64,000 nt of DNA, from contig NC_081411.1 of NCBI RefSeq assembly GCF_030272615.1, positions 155,148,971-155,212,970 of the forward strand. The letters are read 5' to 3'. Origin of the DNA: Cryptomeria japonica (lineage: Eukaryota; Streptophyta; Pinopsida; Cupressales; Cupressaceae). Both the position numbers and the translations under genes were made by a program. Shown in pieces: positions 47,521-60,305 of the stretch (position 1 is its first letter; each line of letters starts with the position of its first letter). Below the pieces are notes generated by a model. That model did not search any database, had not been told where the DNA came from, and was given only the letters and a program-made list of their open reading frames with translations.

Positions 47521-48494
47521 TTATTGGTCAGTGGGATCTTGATCAAAAATTGGGTAGGATGGAAGTGGTTGTTCTTGATCTTTATTTGTTTCAGGACTCA
47601 TTTCTTCTAATTTTGGATCATCCTCTTGACACAGGAAAGGAGTTTGGAAATGCATGGGAGATTGTTGGAACACTTCAACATTTTGGCCCGATGAAGAAGG
47701 ATTTTGAATGAGATCCTCTAAATCATGACTTGAATTAGATTGGATTTGTACAATGGATGGCCATTGGGAGGTTGTGTTGTTGAATAGATATGGCATGGAT
47801 TGGTCTTGTGTGACTTTAGGGGATGATGAAATGGTGGATAGATATGGTTGATTTGGGCTTTGGTTGAAAGGGACTTGATTTTGGTTGAAAGGAAAATGAT
47901 TTTGTGTGAAAGATGTTTCATTTTGGTTGAATGAATTTTGATTTGGACTTTGGTTGAAAGGGGTTTGATTTTGGTTGAAAGATGTTTGAATTTTGGGTTG
48001 GTGTGAATTTTGATTTGGACTTTGGTTGAATAGGGTTTATTTTTGGTTGAAAGGGGTTTGAATGCTGGGTTGGTATGAATTTTGATTTGGGCTTTTGTTG
48101 AATGGGGTTTGATTTTGGTTGAAAGGGGTTTGATTGTTGGGTTGATATGATTGGTAATATTGATATAGTGGGTTGAAAGAAAAAGAAGGTTTACATGACT
48201 CTAATGCTGGTTGAACTAAGGTAGGAACAATTTTGTTGAAGAATGAAGGTTGGCATGTTTGAATGGTCTCACAAGAAGAAGAAGGTTGGCCTGATACTGA
48301 TTCCCTCATGGTCATCACTTCTCTCATCATGTTTTCTAACCAACCCCTATGGTTGTCAGGACTAGTCATGTCTATCACTTGTTGTTACAAAGTCTTGATC
48401 TGTTGAGCTAAGGTTTCTATGGGTGTTGATGAAATAGGAATGGAAGGGATGAATCCTACACCTTCCCTATGAAATGTATAATTCCAATCCATGA
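47521..48494 (-). pseudogene. Q/N/P-rich repeat ORF of element C
   Basis: Not a recognised family. From ATG 48494 (MDWNYTFHREGVGFIPSIPI) the frame runs through a TAA at about 48391 and another at 48037 to TAA 47521, about 325 codons. It opens with a helical-looking segment (WLENMMREVMTMRES). Three 24-residue repeats built on TPFNQNQTPFNQSPNQNS come next, then an acidic C-terminus (CQEDDPKLEEMSPETNKDQE). By position after the leader it replaces gag. No zinc knuckle or enzyme motif is seen. It could be a non-autonomous element's structural protein or a relic. Confidence 0.55.
47929..48132 (-). repeat. 72-bp coding tandem repeat, about three copies
   Basis: The unit encodes 24 residues (QTPFNQNQTPFN then SPNQNSYQPSI). 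Copies are at 48132-48061, 48060-47989 and 47988-~47929. The length is a multiple of three and keeps the frame. Confidence 0.85.
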
Positions 48495-50340
48495 TGTTTT
48501 CTTGTTTGGTTTGGACCTAGGATCACAACATGTAAGATATTTTCTCCATTTCTCTGAATGTGACAATGTTTGATTGAACTTGAGAAACTTGTTTGAGTTG
48601 AGGTTGAGTTTGATCGATCCTCTGATTATGTTTTGGATGTTTGGGGTATGACTTTCTAGGATGATTATGCAACTGATGATGGACTAAGACAAGCGTATAT
48701 GAGGTATAGACAAGGACTTTATATGAGGACGATAATGAGGACGTAAATAGAGATTATGCAAGGACTATGGATGATAATAAGGATGCAAATGAGGACTATG
48801 CAAGGATTATGGATGATGATAAGGATGTAAGTGAGGACTATGCAAGGATTATGGAAGATAATAAGGACGTAAATGAGGAATATGCAAGGACTATGGATGA
48901 TAATGAGGACGTAAATGAGGACTATGTAAGGGCTATGGATGATAATAAGGATGTAAATGAGGACTATGCAAGGACTTCCTATGGTCACAAGTGTGTAAAA
49001 CTTTGAGTTTGCTGGACTGTCTGATGTTTCAAAATGGACTTCGTTTTCAATAATTTTGTGTGTAGGAAAATTCTTGCAGTTTTCCAAGTTTGAGAACAAT
49101 TGTTTGGAGGTAGATATAGCTGACTGAACTAGTTTTTCAAACAATCTCAGAGAATTCAGAGATATGTAGGACAGGGCCTGAAATAGCCCAAAGAACTGAC
49201 TCAATACTGGTCTGACACAACGATACATAAAAAGACACATAAGACAATCTTAGGCTGGAAATTGGAAACCATTCAAATGAGGCCCTTACAATAAAATACC
49301 AAAACAAAACGAACAGATAGAGATCTTGGCAGCACTGGTTCCACTCCATGACACACACTTCTCAAGTATGCCCGTCTCTCTTACCCTAAAGATCCAAAGA
49401 TCTTATAACCGAGGGATTTCTGTAACATAATGCAAGGTATATGAAGGGTATCTATGGGTACGCTGTGCACTCTTGGAATCACTGAATGTAAGGTTTTGGG
49501 CTACTAAGTTGGTTCTTATTGTAAAATTTTGAGGGATCACGATCCAACGATGGATTCTTAGAGAAAGACACTTAAGACTTTAGTTGAGCTTATCGGTGTA
49601 GGGAAGGCCCCCACATATGTTGAATTCACTCAACACTCTAGCTGCCTGATCAGTATATTTATATAATGGGTCAAAAAACCCGCTCGAGAGTACACTGGGA
49701 GAGATGATATCTGTAATGCATCCCAATTCAAAGTATCTCTGTGGCATGATGAAATCTCCAGTCAAGATACCCCTCACTATGTGGAATAAAATAAAATTGA
49801 GTGTCGTTGTCTCATCCTTCCTTTCTCTCAAGACCCAGAAGACTAGTGGAAAGTTAGTTAATGCAACCGTAGGTCCACCCAAAACACAATAAAAGTTCTT
49901 TCCCTTAAAAAAAAAAATGTGATTTAATCTAATGTAGCTTGATTCACGTTCATTTTAAAGCCCAAATTGAGGTGTTGAATATGCATGTGCATGTCCATTT
50001 TAAACACCAAATTGAAATGTGAAGGCATGCATGTCAATTTTAACCATTATTGATTTTAAGCCCAAATCAAAGTGTTATACATGCATGTCAATTTTAACCA
50101 TTGTTAATTTTAAGCACCAAAAGATGAAGTGTGAGATTATGCATTAATGTCCATTTTAACCATTGTTGATTTTAAGCACCAAAAGATGAAGTGTGAGATT
50201 ATGAGTGCAATTGATCTAATACTAATCCGGTCCTTTCTATAAATTCACCACAGGCTACAAACAGATGATTAGCAGTAAAATCAAATCAACAGAAAACAAA
50301 GAATCAAAAATTGATAGAAGGAATGCATGATTATACCTGC
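48495..50340 (-). other. Leader region of element C
   Basis: No supported gene. A 100-codon minus-strand ORF at 49882-49580 (MGGPTVALTNFPLVFWVL) is open but unrecognised. TTTTGGTGCTTAAAAT and GTTAAAATKGACATGCATG are repeated between 49930 and 50210. Confidence 0.45.
48737..48988. repeat. 42-bp minisatellite, six units
   Basis: Units start at 48737, 48779, 48821, 48863, 48905 and 48947 (AAGGATGTAAATGAGGACTA type); the last is diverged at its end. It is open on both strands because the unit is a multiple of three, so ORFs here are repeat artefacts. Confidence 0.92.
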
Positions 50341-50470
50341 CCGGTTGCGTGACTCTGCCTAATCAATTGTGTAATTCTATCAAGTCGAATGCATGATTTT
50401 GACAGAGCGATTGCGTGACCCTGACTGGTCTATTGCATGATGATAACAAGATGATTGTGTGACACACAGG
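50341..50470. repeat. Degenerate 22-bp array, GATTGCRTGA core
   Basis: Six consecutive ~22-base units such as CGATTGCGTGACCCTGACTG and CGAATGCATGATTTTGACAG, with a conserved [GA]ATTG[CT][GA]TGA core and variable tail. Confidence 0.85.
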
Positions 50471-50889
50471 CAGATAACACAAAAAAACAAAAAAAAACAA
50501 TGAAACTAAACTTGATCAGAAACTTGCAAAACCAATTGTGAGGCCCTAGTTAGATCTCTCATCATCCATTCAATGTTAATTAAATCATATTTAACTTGAT
50601 ATGAGAAAACTAAGTTGTTGTATCTATCAAAGGCTGGTTGATCTTTCCAATCTTGTATCTGCTTTTTTTCTTTGAGAACCCTTTGATAATGTTTGGCCTA
50701 TCTTCTTTGTTCCTTTGTCCTTCTCACACCTAAAATCTTGAATTGTACCTTATGTTCCATAAACTATTATAATAAAATCATTTAATACAAATAATCTATT
50801 TCCAGATTTACACAATCTCATGCAGAATTAAACATATCAGAGAACAAAAGGATATGAGAATAAAAACAACAGAACAACAATTTTACTTG

Positions 50890-50955
50890 CTAATGTGTGA
50901 TACTATTTAAGCGATTGCATGATCTTGACAAGTCGAATGTGTGATGGGTTTTGAT
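50890..50955. repeat. Second 22-bp array near the LTR end
   Basis: Three units of the same type (CGATTGCATGATCTTGACAA at 50912, CGAATGTGTGATGGG at 50934), about 420 bases from the array at 50341. Confidence 0.8.
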
Positions 50956-50959
50956 GCTC

Positions 50960-52388
50960 TGCGAAATGGACAAGGTTAGATAAAATCCCATGGTCATATA
51001 ACACACAAAAACAACAAGAAACAAGGATCAAAAGGTTAGTATTATTCAACCAAAAACTAATCTAAGCAGGAATATCAAAAGAGACACTAAAAATATGATA
51101 AAGGGTTAAACTATGGAAGTAAATACCACAAGCTATCTCCAAATTCCTTTAATCATGCTCTTAGCTCTTTCTCCTTTGTTTCTCTCCTCTCCAAGTTCCA
51201 AATTAGTGTAGCTCTCAGCAAATTTTTGCACTATGGATGCTTATGGATGTTCAAGATTGTAGATGATTACTCTAAATGCTATGCAAGTATGAACAAGCTA
51301 GAAAATGAGATTATTATCTAGTCTAGTGTTGATTTTAATCCAAAAGAGTAAATGTAAATGCTAAATGCTCTCTACAATTCATTATAGATAAAATGCATAC
51401 AATTTTTCAAGATCTGGATTATGAAGAAATGAGCTCTATTTATAGGAAAAATGGAGCAATGGATGGTTGAGATTGAGTAATCTCAACAAGGGTCAAGATT
51501 GAAAGATATTCAATCCATGTGAGGGTTTTCAATCCAATCCTAGGATGACAAGTGTCAACATGAGATGGGTTGAGAGGAGAGGGAATAAGCATTAAATGCT
51601 TGACATGACCTAGGAGTCAACTTGGGGGTTAAGGTTAAGGTTAGGTTGAGTGAATAAATTCATTATCCAAAGGATAATGCTTTTATCCAATGGATAAATT
51701 CTTGTGCAAAGGTTAAAGGGATAACCATGGTCAAAGCAATAAATGCTTGAGGAGACATATGGGTGCAAGTTTAATTAACCATAAATGGTTATGTAAGAGC
51801 CATTAATGGTCATGTAAGAGCCATTAGTGGTTTGGAAGACTTTAGAGGTTTGGCTTGTTGAACACATAAAACATTAAATGCTTTTCAAAGACTTTGGAGT
51901 GTTTGAGAAGTGACTCCAAGTTGCTTAGGAATGTGACAATAATTAGGGGATGGATTAGGCTAATTAGAAAGGGGTTTAGAAGAATCTAGAAGGGGATTAG
52001 GATTGCAAGTGGATTTGGTGGGTGAGAGAAAATAGGATTTTAATTAAAATAAAATTAATTTATTTCAACTTGTGGTTGCAACTTGCATTTGTAGGAAAAT
52101 GCAAGTTGGGGGGGGGGAGAATAATGATTTAAATAAATGTTTTATTTAATTTATTTAAAAGAGGAAAGAGGATTAAATTGAATAAATAGTATTTATTCAT
52201 TTAATTGAGTGTGAATTTGGTTTAATGAATTAATTAAAATAAATTGAATAATTTATTTAATTAATAGGAGAATGTTTGAGGATAAATTAATTAAATATTA
52301 ATTTAATTAATTGATGGCTTAGTAGATTTTTAATCAAATAAATACAAAATATTCATTTAATTAAACTGGATAGAGTTATGTGACTACA
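50960..52388 (-). repeat. 3' LTR of element B, possibly shared with element C
   Basis: On the minus strand starts TGTAGTCACATAA at 52388, matching element A's LTR start at 15802. Similarity runs about 1.43 kb to a GCAGAGCATCAAAACC block. The exact end is not fixed. Confidence 0.75.
51436..51444 (-). promoter_or_regulatory. TATA box of the element B LTR
   Basis: TATAAATAG on the minus strand, at the position equivalent to 16778 in element A. Confidence 0.7.
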
Positions 52389-52401
52389 TTTGCCCCTCTT
52401 T
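52389..52401 (-). other. Polypurine tract of element B
   Basis: Reverse complement reads AAAGAGGGGCAAA, identical to element A at 15789-15801, adjoining the LTR. Confidence 0.85.
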
Positions 52402-54794
52402 GAGATGGTGCGGTTTATCACGTTGTTTCAAAGAAAGAAAAATAGGTGTGAACAAATATGCCCCATAAAATGTAAATTTCATGGGTGGTATGCCCCCTCG
52501 AGAGATGGGCCGAAATTTTTGAAAAAATGGGTGATCTCTCAAAAAAGAACGAAAATTGGCAGGGTGGTAGAAGAGAAGAAGTTAGCAATACTTGTGAAAG
52601 AATGGAAGAAAACATAATGAATACGGAGAAATGGAAAGCCAGTGAGTACCCTTAGGTCATGCAGGAGATACAGAGCATATGTAGTGTGTGGTTTGGATTG
52701 ATGCTATACAATTGATCAAAATTGGTTGGACAATCTAGTGCAATCAGTTTAATTGCCCCGGTCAAGTCAAAGCATGACAGATGATGCCAGTTGTTTGTTT
52801 GGATAGGATAAAGCCTGAGTAAGTGAATCAAACTGACCTGATGTGACTTAGACAATTGATGTAATTGCCTGATGAAGTCAAGGTATATGAAGCAAAATAC
52901 TCATTGAGACTTAGACAATTGATGTAATTGTCTGTTGTGATTGTGTTTGACTGGTGGATCAATTGATAGTGTGTGTGTGTGATGGATGGTTGTGGTGAAT
53001 CATGGTAGCCCCATTGAGACTAGGTCATTATGATAAATGTCTGATGTAGTCTAGGATTACCATGATCGATTACCTGTTGAGATCTGAAGATACTTGATTA
53101 GAGTATTTGTTGATAGTCTAGGTGTGTGTGAGTCGATGTACCTGTGCAGACAGAGTAACTTGCTTGGCTTATAGGATGACTTAGGATAGGAAACACAACA
53201 CCTCCTATTAGAGATGGATGGTGATGAATGTGGCTTGATTGATTTGATGGGACATGATGTAGGGTATGTGATGTTGATTATCGAGATGGGGAGGGTGGGG
53301 GAGGTTCGATGTTAGATAGAAGAAATGGAGGACCTATGACTCATTCCTATGGAAGAAGAGGAAAATAGAGTATCCATTGTCATTACTATGTATGCATGAT
53401 ATGCATCTATTATGAATGTATGGATGGGTGAAATGCAATGGAATGCAATATGAGATGAAATGATGATCCATAGTGCTTTATTTTTCATCATTGAGCTTTA
53501 AAATGTTGTAAGAAAATATAAGCAACTTGACATAATGATTCAAGATGACCTGAATATTCTTTACATGGATTTTGATATAGCAAGTTAATACAAGCAACTT
53601 GATATAATGGATCAAGTTGACTTGAGTATTGCTTGCGAAATAGACAAGGATTATCTCCTTTCATGAATGACTTGCAATGTCCTCCTTCATTTTTTTCCGA
53701 TCATATCCTGAGACAATTTCATACTATAGTCAAAGATAAACTAGTATCAAGTTTGGATGAGGCAGTATGAACCAAGGATGGAGCATTGTACCTGTAAGCA
53801 ACAACATATATAAAGAATAAAGAATATGGATCCTCGATAATGGTTCATGTTCTTATGGTTGAGGTATATGCCATAGTTAGAAAGTCGTAGTGATCTATGA
53901 CTGTATTTCGTATAGGATCACGTAGCTTAGTGAAATTCCCACGTAGACACCATTAGGACATTCCCCAATACTTCATCGGAATAATTCATAAAGGACACAC
54001 AAACAATGCTGTAGGAACCTGATATGAATAAATAACCCACAAATCAACCAAGTATTTGATAGCTTAAACATAATTTTCTTGTCAAAGAAAATGTCCTTTT
54101 GTCTTTGTTTTTGGTAAGGAAGGATGCATCCTTGTTTAGAGAGTGGGTGCGTTGATGTTGATTCTTTTGGTTGATGTGATAAGTGTTCAACATTTGAGTT
54201 TTTCACAATGTTTGCTTGGTATCTATTTTGAAAAATGTATGTACAAGGTGTTGCCATGTTTTTGATTGATTCTTGATGTTTTCTGATGTTTTTTGGATTT
54301 TGTGAGATAGTTTTGAATGTTTTTGTATTTTCTGAGACAATTTTTCCAATGTTTTTGGATTTTGTGAGATAGTTTTGATTGAAGAACTCAATGAATCACA
54401 AAATAATGTAGAATCCACTTTCATCAACTAGATTAAGGGTCTTGCCCCCAGTTTTTAGACATGACTATGAAAAAGCGGGATGCAAGACGCGTAAAGTACT
54501 ATCCTAGATTGCAGATCAATAACCAACCATGACTTTATATGGATGGATGAGTGGATGAAATGAATGTGATCGCAAAAAGTGTGAAAGATAATGGATCCAT
54601 AGCCTATACGAGTGGCACCTATTTGCTAGGATTTCACCATCGCACTTACCCAAGGTGCCACTGGAGTGGTTGTTCACCGTTTGGATGCATGATTTTTCTT
54701 TACTATTGTAATTTTTTGTATTTTCTTTAAGACATTTATCTGAATGTTTTTGGTGTTTTTTCGGTATGTATGGGAGCTTGATGCTCTATGCAGC
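52402..54794 (-). other. 3' non-coding region of element B
   Basis: No gene. It shares with A the block near the LTR (52402-52620) and the block after integrase (about 53500-54794), including the G5 tract (minus strand, 54449-54441). The middle (52620-53400) is unlike A: it is rich in CAATTG and TAATTG motifs, with GACTTAGACAATTGATGTAA repeated at 52847 and 52909. Confidence 0.7.
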
Positions 54795-55950
54795 TTATGT
54801 ATAAAACCATTAGAGGTACATGTTGATCGGATCTGCGAGTGGTTCTCCTTCAAACGTAGCCAACTGATATGACCTGGACCCAAATACAACAGTAATAACA
54901 TATGGACCCCACCAATTTGATTCAAACTTTCCTTGATGTTCTTGGTTTGGTTGGTTATGAGGATTTTCTCAAAGAACAAGATCACCTACATTGAATGTAC
55001 AAGGTCTAACCCAATGATTATAGCTTTTGCTCATGCGCTGCTGATAAGCCTTGAGGTGATTGTATGCAGCTTGTCACTTCTCATCAAGTAACTCTAAGTC
55101 CTAAAGATAGGATACTCTGTAGGCTTTGTCATCTATAAGATTATACAAGGAAACTCGTAGAGATGGTATCTTGACCTCAATAGGAAGGATAGCTTCTGTA
55201 CCATAGACCAGTGAGTAGGGAGTTGCACCTGTAGGGGTTCGAATGCTAGTTTGATATGCCCATAGTGTTGGATTCAATTGAACATGCCAATCATGACCGA
55301 CATCATTGACTATCTTCTTCAGGATTCTTAATATGTTCTTGTTTGATGCTTCGACCTGACCATTGCCTTGTGGGTAATAGGGAGTGGAAAAGCAGTGTTG
55401 GATGTGAAACTTCTCACAGAGGTCACGGACATCCTGATTTTTGAATGGAAGTCCATTATCTATGATGATGGACATGGGTACACCATACTGGAAGATGATG
55501 TAATTAAGGATGAATGAGGTGATCTGCTTGCCGGTGACTTGGGTAAGTAGAACAACTTCGATCCACTTTGTGAAATATTTGGTGGCGGTTATAATGAATT
55601 TGTGGTCGTTGGATGAAGATGGATGAATTTTACCCACAAGGTCAAGTCCCCATTGAAAAAAGGGCCATGGTGTTGTGATTGGTTACAATTCCTATGCTGG
55701 AGCATGTATCAGGTCTCCATGAACTTGGCATTTCTTGCATAATTGGACAAAGTAATAAGAGTCTTTTTCCATAGATGGCCAATAGTATCCAGTGCGCAGG
55801 AGTTTCTTGGTGAGTGACGGACCGCTTGCATGAGTTCCACAAATTCCTTCATGTACCTTTTCCAAGGCCTTTGTTATCTCATCCTAATCTAGACATCAAA
55901 GGAGAGTACCATCAAGACTATGTTGGTATAGGGTTTCAGCAATAATGGTA
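54795..55950 (-). pseudogene. Integrase of element B (broken)
   Basis: Same domain as in A. The DDE core is in the 55637-55101 frame: IIIDNGLPF (A has IITDNG) and GQVEASNKN keep the second Asp and the Glu. The zinc-binding region (55900-55740) and C-terminal region lie in other frames, so at least two frameshifts are present. It ends at TAA 54797-54795, the equivalent of A's 9845. Confidence 0.88.
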
Positions 55951-56045
55951 TATCGAGCGGTTTGGCAAATGAAGGTTTTACATTGGTTATTCGATTGGTT
56001 AGGAGGAAGTGTGTGGTCATGAAGGTAGGTGCAGAACTCACCATA

Positions 56046-57900
56046 CTACGGGGATTTGGAACTGACAAGGTGACACATCATCTTGGATTTGGGGATATCA
56101 TTAGTGGGAATCCAAAGTTGTTCAACCAAGAACTCATAGCGTGTTGAATTTTGTGGAAGATCTAGGAGAGATGCAATAGTAGCCATAGCGTCAGCAGCTC
56201 GATTTTGATCTCTAGGTATCTGATCAAAGGTTATAGTAGTGAATGATGTCTTTAATTTGTCCATCATTTGTTTGTACGGTATGAGTTTGTAATCCTTCAT
56301 CTGATATTCATCCATTTCTTGTCGAATGACTAGTTGGGAGTCGCCGTATACTTGCAGTTCTTGTAACTTCCATTGTATGGCTAGCTGGAGTCCTGTGATC
56401 AAGGCCTCATATTCAGCTATGTTGTTTGTACATGGAAAAGTGAGCCTGTAAGACTTCGGGATGCTATCACCTTGAGGTGTGATAAACAAAATGCCTGCCC
56501 TCAAGCCATGTCTAGTGTATGAACCATCAAAGTATAGTTTCCATGGTTGTGCTGCCGTGATCATGAATATCTCTTCATCTGAAATTGGAAATGAGAGGAT
56601 AATTGCCTATGAGTGGTGCATCGGCCAACTGATCTGCAATTACTTGTCCTTTAATAGCTTTTTGATCCACATACTCGATGTCAAATTCACTTAGAAACAT
56701 CACCCATTTGGCCAAGCGGCATGCCAATGCTGCTTTGTTGAGTAAGTACTTTAGTCGATCAATCTTTGCAATGCGTTGTACTTTATGTGTCAACAGATAG
56801 TGCCTCAGTTTAGTGGCTGCCAAGATTACTGCTAGGCAAGCTCACTCAATAGGTGGGTAATTGAGTTCATAGCCAACCAGTGTCCGAGAGATGTAGTAAA
56901 CAACACACTCTTTTCCTTTTGCATTATGTTGTGCCAATAGTACACCCAATGTTGTACTTGTTGCTGATATATAGAGTAATAGAGGTCTACTTGGATCTGG
57001 TAGGATCAACAATGGTGTATTCATGAGATAGTCTTTAAGTATCTGGAATGCTTGATGGCATCTGGTATCCCATTGAAAGCAGATGTTCTTGTGTAGTAGG
57101 TGTGTAAATGGGTGACACTTATCTGCCAGTTGTGCAATGAATTTGGTGGCATGTCCATGATTTCTTTGACCTTTGCAGGATCGACCTCAATGCCTCTGAT
57201 TGAGACAATGTATCCTAGAAGCTTCCCAGTGGTTACTCCAAAGACACATTTCTTTGGGTTGAGTCAAACATGATATTGTTCCAATCTATCAAAGATTTTC
57301 TCTAATATTTCCAGATGACCTTCCCTTGTTAGTGATTTTTCCAGTAATTCATCAACATAATCTTCCATTATAGTATGCATCATGTCATAAAAGATGGTGG
57401 TCATTGCTCTTTGATAGGTCGCTCTTGCATTCTTTAGACCAAAAGGCATTACATTCCAGCAGTATGTTCCCCATGGACATGTGAAGGTCATCTTATGTTG
57501 GTCCTCAGGTGCAATCTTTATCTGGTTGTACCCTGAAAAGCCATCCATAAGAGAAAGCATGACATGTCCTGCTGTTAGGTCCACTATTATGTCGATGTTT
57601 GGTAGGGGGAAGTCATCTTTAGGACATGCTTTGTTTAGATCTCTAAAGTCAGTACAGATATGGATGCCCCCATTTGGTTTGCCAACAAGCACAATATTGG
57701 ATATCCAATCTACATAATCAATTGGTCTAATAAAACCAACATCCAAGATTTTCTTAGGTTCTGCTTTGACTAGTACTATAATCTGAGGATGCATCTTGCG
57801 AAGCTTTTGCTTGACAAGTTTGGCTTCTTTTGCTATGGTGAGGTGATGCATGACTAAATTAAGATCAAGCCCAGGCATGTCTGCATATGACCATGCGAAG
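56046..57900 (-). pseudogene. Reverse transcriptase and two RNase H domains of element B (broken)
   Basis: RT from about 57878 (MPGLDLNLVMHHL) with MPFGLKNARATYQ. The catalytic box reads YVDE instead of YVDD (near 57350), losing the second Asp. After PAKVKEIMDMPP about 50 bases present in A are deleted (near 57150), shifting frame. The first RNase H is at 57024-56590 and the second at 56564-56220 (KLYFDGSYT, NIAEYEALITGL, YGDSQLVI). It cannot make active RT. Confidence 0.9.
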
Positions 57901-58262
57901 TTGATTTGATGCTTCTAGAAGAATTCGACAAACTTGGGTTGTTCCTCTAGAGTCAAAAGAGATGCCAGATGTATGTGGTGAGGAGTTTCAAGACTCCCCA
58001 CATTGTATTCTTTGGTTTCTTTGATGAGAATCATTGATCATTCCTGCTGTGTACTGGAGGGAAGGATGTCAAACCTTTCATCCTTAGGTACCTCAAAGAG
58101 GTTTTCACTACTGGATATGCTCTTTCTTTTTACTTTTGTGGGATCAAATAGTGCCACAGTGTGGTTTTCACTGGAAGATCCATGTTTTATTGTTATATTT
58201 TTGTAGTTGAAAGGTTTGGCATCTGCCCCGAAGTATGTTGTGCTATTAAGTTCTATGGCAAA

Positions 58263-60272
58263 CTAAACTTTGTGATCCCTACTTGGTATGTTATCCCGTA
58301 GTTCTAAGAAGTCAATGATCACCTCATCCTTTTGGAAGTGGTCAAGGCATGGGGGATTAGGTTGGTTCCATTCGATGAGTTCATGATGGATAATGGGCAT
58401 TACTTCATTGATTAAGTTAAGTTTGTTAGATGTATCAGTGAGGGTTAAGACATTATGATGAAGGTCATTGATGGTCCTCTCCTTGTCAGAATCAGGTGTA
58501 GAATGAGACGTAGGGTCTGTGGAAGATGTTTTCAGCTCAGGAACCCAAGAGGTCTTTATCTGTGCTTCTCTATAAATAGGAATGTCTTTGTGAGGTGGAG
58601 GTAGTGATCTATCTTCCTCATCTAAAGTATTAAGCTGTATGGAATCAAATTCCCACTCATGTGAGTCAGTCTTGGAGTCACTATCTAGTAACCGGTTACT
58701 GTACCATACTGGGATATCCTTTGAGTTAAATGTTGCAGGTGTGATCGGTTGAAGTATCTTTGTAGATGAAATAATCAGTGCTGCAGGAAGGATTATGCAG
58801 ATCAATGAATCTGATACAGGGTGTATGGATAGTGTTGACTCTGCTGCATCTGCTAGAATTGCCAGTGTTGTCAATACTACTAGGAGTTCTGATATAGTTG
58901 TTGTTGCTAAGGGTGCCTTTGATGTTATTGCTGCTGCTGATGGGGTTACTGGTTTGATTGGTGGGATGATGGGTGTTTTAGATGGTTTTGCTATGATTTT
59001 TAGCCTCGATGGGGCAGTTGCTATGGTGGTGGATTCTTCTTTTATAATCAAAGGTGACCTCTTTGTAATAGGCTGATATAGAGGTTGGCTGGGTTTTACT
59101 TTGAATTTGAGCTTAGGAAGGATCTCCTTTTGAAAGCCTAAGCCTGTATTATCCTTGGCCTTTAATTCTGGCTACAATGGTACATGTTGTCCCTACTTGC
59201 AAGGTCCCAAAGCACTTTGACCATCATATCCCATTCTTTGCATAATGAGAAGGCCTTTGCCATACTGATCTGTGGGAATCTTAGCTTGTGGGATTTCTAT
59301 GGTGATAGGATCTTTATAGATCCATTATGCTAAGTCCTCATCTCTGGTTTCTTCTTCTTAACTCTTTCCAAGGATGAAAGGTGTTAAAGTACATGCTGGT
59401 TTGATCAGTGGTTGGTGAAGTAACTGTTGTGGTTTACCATGAGTTCTAGGAGAAATAGGCATTTGTTCTACACAAAAGAGTTGGCTCAAATTGTATTCCC
59501 CAGGACCTTCTTCTATGATTTTCATCTTGAGCTTCTCTTGCTTGGGTATAGTGGTGTTTGAACTGGAAAGAGAGGTTGGACTTATGTATGACGTGGAGGA
59601 GATGGCTTCTCTATTGTTAGGAATGGTAATCTTTGGTTGATGACTGATATTATGACAATATGCAAAGGGGTTTGCATCTCCCAGGATTATGATCTCTGCA
59701 CCATTATGTGAGAACTTGATACATTGATGGTAGGTGGATGGAACAGCTTGTATAGCATGTATCCAAGGTCTTCCTAATAGTAAATTGTATGGTAGAGGAA
59801 GGTCCAAAACTTGACAGATGATGTGTTTCACCACAGGGCCCACTCGGATTGGTAGCACAATAGCTCCTTTGGATGAACGCTCTGCATCATCATAGGCTTT
59901 GATTGTTATCTTCCTGCTGGGATCTACTGATTCAATGGCATATCCCAAAGCTGTGACTAATTGTAGAGTACAGATATTCAGGCCTGCTCCATTGTCGATC
60001 AAGACTCGCTTGATCCTGTGTTGGTTGATAAACCCTTCGACGTGGAGTGAGGCGTTATGAGGTTGCTGGAAGGATGCATTGTCACTTTCAAAGAAAGTGA
60101 GACAAGATGATGACCTTAGATTTCCAACCATGGCTTGAAACTGATTTGTATTTAGGTTTGCAGGGACTGACGCCTCTTGGAGAGCATGATCCAAGATTGT
60201 TTTATGGGATGGAGACAAGCACAATAGCTCTAAGATAGATATCAATGCGAGCATTTTGTCTAATTGGTCCAC
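58263..60272 (-). pseudogene. Protease, G-patch-like and linker region of element B
   Basis: Long open stretch 60272-59358 carries the pre-protease segment, LIDNGAGLNIC near 60000 and NLLLGRPWIH near 59775, uninterrupted where A has a stop. The G-patch-like block follows at about 59262-59130 (KGLLIMQRMGYDGQ, GLGFQKE) with stops. The Pro/Ile/Thr-rich linker is open at 59051-58263. This is the best-preserved protease of the A/B family here. Asn after the catalytic Asp is shared with A and D. Confidence 0.87.
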
Positions 60273-60305
60273 AAGGTTATACTACTTTTGGATAGATGGG
60301 GTACC

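Larger units (their letters stand above)
47148..50960 (-). mobile_element. Element C: truncated LTR-type relative, minus strand, next to element B's LTR
   Basis: Read on the minus strand after the LTR at 52388-50960, the sequence has a leader. Its repeated TTTTGGTGCTTAAAA blocks resemble the element A leader at 340-470. The leader is followed by a minisatellite and a Q/N/P-rich ORF. No protease or pol is found before about 47148, where resemblance ends. It shares one LTR with element B, as in a head-to-tail array. Limits are approximate. Confidence 0.45.

Noticed and set aside
48719-49240. 173-codon minus-strand and 79-codon plus-strand ORFs
   Set aside because: Both come from the 42-bp minisatellite, whose unit length keeps any frame open.
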